Below are positions 1 to 4,099 of a stretch of 8,706 bases of DNA, piece by piece. The stretch covers positions 1 to 8,706 of the forward strand of contig CANRHA010000065.1 in assembly GCA_947630315.1 (NCBI GenBank), given 5' to 3'. The notes under the pieces were generated by a model, which was given only the letters and a program-made list of their open reading frames with translations, was not told where the DNA came from and made no database searches. The position numbers were made by a program, and so were the translations under genes. The DNA comes from an uncultured Clostridia bacterium (GTDB lineage Bacteria > Bacillota > Clostridia > Oscillospirales > Ruminococcaceae). Positions within the stretch are counted from its first letter, which is position 1. Each line of letters starts with the position of its first letter.

Positions 1-1304
1 TCATATGCAAACCATACGTTTTTAAACTCTATCCTGCCGCTCATCGGCGGAGTTATAGGCTCGGGAGGGTTCACTATATCCGGCTTGACGTCGAGCACCG
101 TGAACACCTTTTCGGCTGAGGCAAGAGACGACTGAAGCGTTCCGAACTGTTCGGCAAGCTCCTGAATAGGCTCAAAGAAGGAGCTTATGTAGCTTATAAA
201 GATAAACAGCGTTCCGAGGGATATCCTGTCGGTCAGCACAAAGTAAGCGCCGGTCGCAATAACTATAACTCTCGCGATTATCGAGACCAGGAATATTGCC
301 GGGCGGAATATCGCAAAGATCATCATTTCGCGCCAGCTTGCGCCGAAAAGTTCCGCGGATTTTTTCTCGAACTCGGCGTATTTTTCCTTTTCGCGGGCAA
401 ATATCTGAATAAGCCTCATTCCCGAAATGTGCTCCGAGAGGAAGGTATTCAGCTCGGTTATTTTGTTTCTTGTAAGCTGATACGCCTTGCGCGAAACGTA
501 GCGGAAGTAGAAGGTAAGAACGCCTACTATCGGCAGAAGCGCAAACGAAACCAGCGCCATTCCCGGGCTTCGGGTGAACATTATCACCGCGTAGCCGCCT
601 ATCATTATGACGTTTCTGAACAGCCTCACGAGGATAGTTGTGAACAGCTCGTTTACCGCCTCGGTGTCGTTCGAGACCCTTGTTACAAGTTTGCCCACCG
701 GGGTGGTGTTGAAGAAGTTCACCGAAAGCCCCTGAATGTGCGAGTAAACCTCGGTCCTCATGTCGTAGATTATGTTCTGCCCCATTTTCTGGAGTATCCA
801 TGTATCTGCCCAGTTCAGAATGAACCCGGCGATAAGTACGGCAAGGTAAACCGCCGCCGCGCGGAATATCCCGCCGAAATCCGATCTTCTCAGGGCCTTT
901 AACTGATCCTTTTCAAGCGGCACGCCGGTAGAACGCGAATCGATAAAGCTCTTCACCGTCTCCGGCTCGGCCTCGATAAGCGATACCGTCTCGGCGGCGG
1001 TAAGCCCCTCGGCCATGTAGTATTCATCGTCATATAAAAGAAGCTGATAATATTTTCTTTCGTCAGAGCTGAGTTCGCTTTCGCCGAGGTCTCCGTACAG
1101 CCTTTCAAGCTTAACGCCGTTATATGACGAATCTCCCGCGCTGCTTTCAACGTATGGCTGATAGTAGCCGTTTATGTAGTCGTCTATCGCGTCGCCTATT
1201 ATTATCGGCCTGTAAAGCTCAACGGCGATTATAAACAGTACCAGCACCGTCGCCGCGAACATCGCCCATTTGTGGGGCTTAAGATATCCTAAAAGCCGTC
1301 TCAT
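1..1304 (-). CDS. ABC exporter half-transporter, BmrD-like, C-terminal part cut off by the window edge
   Basis: The frame is open from the ATG at 1304 down to base 1, giving 434 residues of a membrane domain and the first few residues of the ATPase domain (ending near KNVWFAY). The protein is a type IV ABC exporter subunit. Helix 1 lies at about residues 13-35 and helix 2 at about 146-170. The coupling region NFFNTTPVGKLVTRVSNDTE is at about 197-216, and further helices run to about 380. Between helices 1 and 2 there is a hydrophilic, acidic, Tyr-rich insert (about 42-143) where ordinary half-transporters have a short loop. B. subtilis BmrD has an extracellular domain at the same place. The start overlaps the stop of the upstream gene as ATGA, with AGGGGG about 8 nt upstream, so the two are translationally coupled. 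It is probably the catalytically competent partner of the upstream subunit, but its Walker motifs lie outside the window. Role: drug or lipid efflux across the plasma membrane; substrate unknown. Confidence 0.9.
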   Translation of the reverse strand, partial: MRRLLGYLKPHKWAMFAATVLVLFIIAVELYRPIIIGDAIDDYINGYYQPYVESSAGDSSYNGVKLERLYGDLGESELSSDERKYYQLLLYDDEYYMAEGLTAAETVSLIEAEPETVKSFIDSRSTGVPLEKDQLKALRRSDFGGIFRAAAVYLAVLIAGFILNWADTWILQKMGQNIIYDMRTEVYSHIQGLSVNFFNTTPVGKLVTRVSNDTEAVNELFTTILVRLFRNVIMIGGYAVIMFTRSPGMALVSFALLPIVGVLTFYFRYVSRKAYQLTRNKITELNTFLSEHISGMRLIQIFAREKEKYAEFEKKSAELFGASWREMMIFAIFRPAIFLVSIIARVIVIATGAYFVLTDRISLGTLFIFISYISSFFEPIQELAEQFGTLQSSLASAEKVFTVLDVKPDIVNPPEPITPPMSGRIEFKNVWFAY

Positions 1305-3103
1305 ACCGTCGCCCCCTTTGCGGAAATTCCGTCTATGTCGCGCTTAAGGGCCGCTTTTTGTTCGCCTATTTCGGCCTCAAGCTGCTGCTTTTCAAACATT
1401 TCTGCGTAAATTTCGCCCTTTTCCATCAGCTCGCGGTGGCTGCCTATCTCAGCGGCCTTGCCGTCTTCAAGAACCATTATAACGTCCGCGTTCTGGATAG
1501 TCGAAACGCGGTGGGCTATTATGATGTTCGTCTTTCCGGCGCGCTTTTCCTTCAGGTTTTCAAGTATATGCTCCTCGGTGTCGGTATCTACCGCCGAGAG
1601 CGCGTCGTCAAGAATAAGTATAGGCGCGTCCTTTATCAGAGCACGGGCTATAGAGCTTCGCTGTTTCTGCCCTCCCGAGAGGGTCACGCCCCTTTCGCCG
1701 ACCACCGTCTCGTAGCCGTCGGGGAACTCTATTATGTTGTCGTGAATGCAGGCCGCGCGGGAGGCTTCAACTATCCGCTCCATGCTTTTTTCATGGGTTC
1801 CGAAGGCGATATTCGAGGCGAGGGTATCAGAAAACAGGAAGTTGTCTTGGGGAACATATGCTATATTTTCGCGCAGGGTGTGAAGCGGGATAGTGTTTAT
1901 ATCCCTGCCGTCAAGGAGTATCATTCCCGGCTTGGTGTTGTACAGATGCAAAAGCAGGTTCACAAGGGTGGATTTTCCGTTGCCGGTCCTGCCGATTATG
2001 GCGAGGGTAGTGCCCGCGGGAACGTCGAGGGTGATGTCTTTGAGGGTGGGTTCGCTTGAGCCTTTGTGGATAAATGTAAGCCCGTTGAATGAGATATGCC
2101 CGCTGAGTTCGGGAACGGGGCGGGTCTCGGGGGTATCGGCGATCTCGGGCTGTTCGGCGAATACCTCCTGAATGCGCTTAGCCGAGGCGAAGCCCTGGGA
2201 GAACATGTTTATGGCGTCGCCGCAGGCTATCATCGGCCAGACGAGCATATTTACATACTGATGAAACGCCACGAACCTGCCGAGGGTTATGTCGCCGACG
2301 ATGGCGAGATACCCTCCGTAGATCAGGGTTATAAGGCTGCTGGAGCCGATTATTACCGTTAAAAGCGGGTTTACTACCGACTGCCAGCGGGCTATGGTGA
2401 GGTTTTTGTCCATCGCGTTCTGATTTGCCTTTGCAAATTCCTTAAGCTTCTGCCGTTCGCGGACGAACGCCTTTATGACCCGTATTCCGGAAAAGCTCTC
2501 CTGAACAAAATCCGTGAGGTCGGAAACGGCCTCCTGACGCTGACGGTATTTTGCGTGCATCACCTTGCCGTACCATATTTCTCCTACCATTATTATAAGC
2601 ATCGGTATGAGCGTAAGCAGGGTGAGCTTTATGTTTACATACACCATCATCTGAATGATCACCATAAGCGCCATTACGGTGGCGTCGAATATGCTTATTA
2701 TCGCCGGGCCTATCGACATTCTCACCGAGTTGAGGTCTGAGGTAAAGCGGGTCATAAGATCGCCGGTCTTGTGGCCGTTAAAGTATTCAACGTCCATCGT
2801 TTCGAGGTGGGCGAACATATCGTCGCGTATCTCCTTTTCGACGGTCCTTGCCGCGCCGAACAGGAAGTATCTCCAGAAGAACCTGCCTACGGCGAGGGTG
2901 ACGCCGAGCAGGAGGATCTTTAAGACCGCGGCGAAAACGCCGTGCATGTCCATGGTTCTGGCGGTGAGGCCGTCGGTCACCTCGCCGGTGAGTTCGGGGA
3001 TAAACAGGTTGGCGTAGTCGACGATAAAGAGGGTGATTATCCCGAGTATGTACTGCCATTTATGCCGTTTTATGTACGACATCAGAAATTTCAGCGGTGA
3101 CAT
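1301..3103 (-). CDS. ABC exporter half-transporter, BmrC/LmrC-like subunit with degenerate Walker B
   Basis: This is a complete 600-residue half-transporter: six membrane helices (about 17-36, 56-80, 135-157, 160-178, 243-268, 275-298) followed by an ATPase domain (about 335-575). ATPase motifs are Walker A GRTGNGKST at 371-379, Q-loop Q419, signature LSGGQ at 475-479, Walker B ILILD at 495-499, D-loop SAVD at 503-506 and switch H531. The residue after Walker B, normally the catalytic Glu, is Asp500. In the family this marks the subunit contributing the degenerate ATP site of a heterodimer (BmrC, LmrC type). The next gene starts within its stop codon and supplies the expected partner, in the same order as bmrC-bmrD. 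The start is supported by AAGGAG with 5 nt spacing and by a promoter about 40 nt upstream. The last 25 residues form a charged tail beyond the usual end. Substrate cannot be read from sequence; multidrug efflux is inferred from the family. Confidence 0.93.
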   Translation of the reverse strand: MSPLKFLMSYIKRHKWQYILGIITLFIVDYANLFIPELTGEVTDGLTARTMDMHGVFAAVLKILLLGVTLAVGRFFWRYFLFGAARTVEKEIRDDMFAHLETMDVEYFNGHKTGDLMTRFTSDLNSVRMSIGPAIISIFDATVMALMVIIQMMVYVNIKLTLLTLIPMLIIMVGEIWYGKVMHAKYRQRQEAVSDLTDFVQESFSGIRVIKAFVRERQKLKEFAKANQNAMDKNLTIARWQSVVNPLLTVIIGSSSLITLIYGGYLAIVGDITLGRFVAFHQYVNMLVWPMIACGDAINMFSQGFASAKRIQEVFAEQPEIADTPETRPVPELSGHISFNGLTFIHKGSSEPTLKDITLDVPAGTTLAIIGRTGNGKSTLVNLLLHLYNTKPGMILLDGRDINTIPLHTLRENIAYVPQDNFLFSDTLASNIAFGTHEKSMERIVEASRAACIHDNIIEFPDGYETVVGERGVTLSGGQKQRSSIARALIKDAPILILDDALSAVDTDTEEHILENLKEKRAGKTNIIIAHRVSTIQNADVIMVLEDGKAAEIGSHRELMEKGEIYAEMFEKQQLEAEIGEQKAALKRDIDGISAKGATV

Positions 3104-3142
3104 TTCTTCTCCTTTTCATGATCGTTATTAAGAGTGCACCCT

Positions 3143-3171
3143 ATTATAATGCAGAATGATAAATTTTGCAA
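3143..3171 (-). promoter_or_regulatory. Housekeeping promoter of the exporter operon
   Basis: Read on the minus strand, TTGCAA (3171-3166) is followed by a 17-bp spacer and a perfect TATAAT (3148-3143). Transcription would start near 3136, giving a leader of only about 30 nt before the ATG at 3103. GTGCAC (3134-3139), a 6-bp palindrome, covers the predicted start point. The leader is too short for a BmrB-like attenuation peptide as found upstream of B. subtilis bmrCD, so regulation, if any, would be at initiation. Confidence 0.8.
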
Positions 3172-3230
3172 GACCCCCAGACAGCCGGGGAGTGTCTATT
3201 TCGTCCACATTATCCCATACACTTAAATCC

Positions 3231-3245
3231 GTCACCGAAGGTGAC
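3231..3245. repeat. Small perfect hairpin
   Basis: GTCACC and GGTGAC pair perfectly around the triloop GAA. It is the first hairpin of the intergenic mosaic. No T-run follows on either strand, so it is not a standard terminator. Confidence 0.6.
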
Positions 3246-3250
3246 ACCTT

Positions 3251-3285
3251 TAAACTCTAACATCTATCATCTAATATCTATCTTC
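3251..3285. repeat. Degenerate tandem heptamer repeat (five units)
   Basis: The tract reads as five 7-mers: TAAACTC, TAACATC, TATCATC, TAATATC, TATCTTC. Positions 1 (T), 2 (A) and 7 (C) are the same in all five. It runs directly into the next hairpin. The 7-nt period and the lack of any reading frame suggest a degenerate short tandem repeat and not coding sequence. Confidence 0.55.
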
Positions 3286-3314
3286 TTGATGTGGCCGCTT
3301 TGGCCACATCAAGA
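3284..3314. repeat. Strong 13-bp hairpin
   Basis: TCTTGATGTGGCC (3284-3296) pairs perfectly with GGCCACATCAAGA (3302-3314) around the loop GCTTT. There is no T-run on either side, so it is not a classical intrinsic terminator. A NotI-type palindrome GCGGCCGC follows at 3320-3327. Confidence 0.75.
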
Positions 3315-3350
3315 CAGCCGCGGCCGCATATAAACATAAAAGTTTTCGAT

Positions 3351-3372
3351 CCAACCTTTTTCAAAAGGTTGG
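3351..3372. repeat. 10-bp inverted repeat with minimal loop
   Basis: CCAACCTTTT (3351-3360) and AAAAGGTTGG (3363-3372) form an almost loopless perfect inverted repeat, likely a cruciform or an RNA stem with a 4-nt loop. I associate this module, preceded by an AAAGTTTTCGATCC-like lead, with repeated intergenic elements of clostridial genomes. That is from memory and not checked here. Confidence 0.65.
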
Positions 3373-3379
3373 CGGGTAT

Positions 3380-3417
3380 CCAAGGGCAGCGCCCTTTGGC
3401 CGCGACCGCAGTCGCGG
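3380..3417. repeat. Two abutting GC-rich hairpins
   Basis: Hairpin one: AAGGGC (3382-3387) pairs with GCCCTT (3391-3396) around AGC. The outer CC/GG pair continues it past a single bulged T (3380-3399). Hairpin two: CCGCGAC (3400-3406) pairs perfectly with GTCGCGG (3411-3417) around CGCA. The two touch without spacer, as modules in a mosaic repeat do. Confidence 0.65.
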
Positions 3418-3451
3418 AAACCTTTACGAAGTGAGCTCCGAAGGGGGTGAA

Positions 3452-3485
3452 TTGAAAGAAACAATCCGGTGGACTGTTTCTTCAA
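3452..3485. repeat. Long hairpin with GGT loop
   Basis: TTGAA plus GAAACA (separated by one bulged A) pairs with TGTTTC plus TTCAA. Inside, after an A-C mismatch, TCC pairs with GGA around the loop GGT. In total this is 11 + 3 pairs with two small defects, a pattern that looks maintained by compensation. No T-run follows. Confidence 0.65.
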
Positions 3486-3518
3486 GAGGGGGAGCCCTGC
3501 GATAGAGGGCTCCCCCTT
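3486..3518. repeat. Very GC-rich hairpin, possible terminator relic
   Basis: AGGGGGAGCCCT (3487-3498) pairs perfectly with AGGGCTCCCCCT (3506-3517) around a 7-nt loop, with a G-U pair outside. It would be extremely stable as RNA. The downstream bases TTAAATTCC are only weakly T-rich, and no gene on the plus strand ends upstream. I therefore list it as a repeat module and not as a terminator. Confidence 0.7.
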
Positions 3519-3523
3519 AAATT

Positions 3524-3546
3524 CCGCCGCTGCGACAGCACGGCGG
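3524..3546. repeat. GC-rich hairpin with CA bulge
   Basis: CCGCCG (3524-3529) pairs with CGGCGG (3541-3546). Inside, CTG pairs with CAG around the loop CGA, leaving a 2-nt bulge CA. Confidence 0.55.
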
Positions 3547-3559
3547 CACCTTTATAAAG

Positions 3560-3652
3560 AACAACCGTCGCGACGGAGCGAGTGAGCCGGGGCGCGGAAT
3601 GCGAAGCATGGAGACGCCGCGGCGAGGGATACGGAGTCCGCGACGCGTTGTT
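3560..3652. repeat. 93-nt branched foldable element
   Basis: The ends pair over long range. AACAAC then CGTCGCG (3560-3572) is complementary to CGCGACG, one bulged C, then GTTGTT (3639-3652), giving 13 pairs. Inside, GCCGGGGCG (3586-3594) pairs with CGCCGCGGC (3615-3623) at eight of nine positions, and ATGC-GAA-GCAT (3599-3609) forms the tip. A competing 12-bp perfect palindrome sits at 3565-3576. It could be a mobile palindromic repeat (REP/MITE-like) or a structured RNA. There is no visible promoter for a dedicated RNA and no flanking terminal repeat or target duplication that I can find. Confidence 0.6.
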
Positions 3653-3699
3653 AGCGGCTCCCGTTCCCCCGACAAGTACAAATATACTCGCGCGGGCAA

Positions 3700-3864
3700 A
3701 ATATACACAAAATCTTGTATATATACATACATTTTATGCATAAAATGTACTCTGTAAGCGTACAACCGTCCTCCATGGAAAGCACCACGCCCGAAATTGA
3801 GTAAAATCCGGCAAAATATCGCCCGGAACGCCCTATAGCGCGGTAAAGCATTGAATATACACAA
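3700..3864. repeat. 11-bp direct repeat AATATACACAA, two copies
   Basis: AATATACACAA occurs at 3700-3710 and 3854-3864. Further ATATAC copies are at 3682-3687 and 3721-3726. The second 11-mer overlaps a TACAC/GTGTA inverted repeat (3858-3872). GCAAAATAT also occurs twice (3696-3704, 3811-3819). These may be regulator sites or chance in AT-rich DNA. Confidence 0.35.
3728..3749. repeat. Perfect 22-bp palindrome, candidate operator
   Basis: The half-site TACATTTTATG is followed immediately by its exact reverse complement, with no spacer and no mismatch (centre TG|CA at 3738/3739). It is AT-rich and lies in the divergent region about 230 bp from the rightward promoter and about 560 bp from the leftward one. 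Such symmetry fits a dimeric regulator site or a cruciform. The distance from both promoters makes classical repression less likely. Confidence 0.6.
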
Positions 3865-3903
3865 TCGGTGTAATTTGCGCCCGAATGCTTAAGGAGTTAT
3901 TGA

Positions 3904-3948
3904 TTTTGCTGTTTGTCTGATAAATTTTCAAAAAAAAACAGTGCAAAA
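3904..3948. repeat. Imperfect AT-rich stem upstream of the rightward promoter
   Basis: TTTTGC (3904-3909) pairs with GCAAAA (3943-3948). After a 2-nt bulge, TGTTT (3910-3914) pairs with AAACA (3936-3940). The loop contains an A-run. It ends 22 bp before the -35 box, so the A-rich DNA could act as an UP-like element or regulator site instead of as RNA. Confidence 0.35.
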
Positions 3949-3970
3949 TCCCGAAATCGTTAAAAAGCTA

Positions 3971-4000
3971 TTGACAAATTGCCCTTATACGTATTATTAT
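3971..4000 (+). promoter_or_regulatory. Promoter of the peptide importer operon
   Basis: TTGACA (perfect -35, 3971-3976) is followed after 18 bp by TATTAT (3995-4000, five of six matches to the -10 consensus). Transcription would start near 4007, leaving a leader of about 93 nt before the ATG at 4100. The DNA upstream is A/T-rich. CCCGAAAT copies at 3950-3957 and 4020-4027 bracket the promoter. Confidence 0.65.
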
Positions 4001-4016
4001 GCATTTAAGCTTATGA

Positions 4017-4073
4017 TGACCCGAAATATGTTTTCGGGCGTCAGGGCGCAGAAGTACGGATCAAATTTCCGTA
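4017..4073 (+). promoter_or_regulatory. Two-hairpin 5' leader of the binding-protein mRNA
   Basis: Hairpin one: CCCGAAA (4020-4026) pairs with TTTCGGG (4032-4038), extended by TGA/TCA (4017-4019, 4041-4043) past a 2-nt bulge. Hairpin two: TACGGA (4055-4060) pairs with TCCGTA (4068-4073). Both lie in the transcribed leader, and the ribosome binding site AGGAGG (4083-4088) is left free 10 nt further on. I do not recognise a known riboswitch. An mRNA-stabilising 5' structure is the simplest reading. Confidence 0.5.
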
Positions 4074-4099
4074 ACCTTTAAAAGGAGGCACTTTTATTT

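Larger units (their letters stand above)
3172..3970. other. Divergent intergenic region, no gene found, rich in hairpin repeats
   Basis: This stretch between the two divergent promoters holds no open frame with a ribosome binding site or recognisable protein. The left half (about 3231-3652) is GC-rich and consists of inverted repeats almost end to end. The right half (about 3660-3970) is AT-rich, with ATATAC repeats and a long palindrome. The individual elements are listed separately. Divergent intergenic regions in bacteria are usually 100-400 bp, so this one is long, which fits accumulation of repeat modules. Confidence 0.8.

Noticed and set aside
172..902. Open frames of 209 (minus) and 157 (plus) codons within the BmrD-like gene
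   Set aside because: They lie in other frames of the exporter gene, whose true frame is open from 1304 to the window edge and reads as a clear ABC membrane domain.
3060..3119. Possible 19-codon leader peptide starting at the minus-strand ATG at 3119, overlapping the exporter start
   Set aside because: No ribosome binding site ahead of it, and the predicted leader is too short for a BmrB-like attenuation system.
3517..3864. Minus-strand open frame of 115 codons (and a 66-codon one at 3651-3851) in the intergenic region
   Set aside because: No ribosome binding site, Arg/Pro-rich low-complexity translation from palindromic repeat DNA, and no family resemblance.
3891..3920. AAGGAG followed by a TTG-started six-codon frame
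   Set aside because: Too short, spacing of only 3 nt, and located upstream of the mapped promoter, so not in the same transcript.
3172..4099. tRNA, riboswitch, CRISPR array or insertion sequence in the intergenic region
   Set aside because: No tRNA arms or T-loop, no regularly spaced identical repeats, no transposase, and no terminal inverted repeats with target duplication were found.
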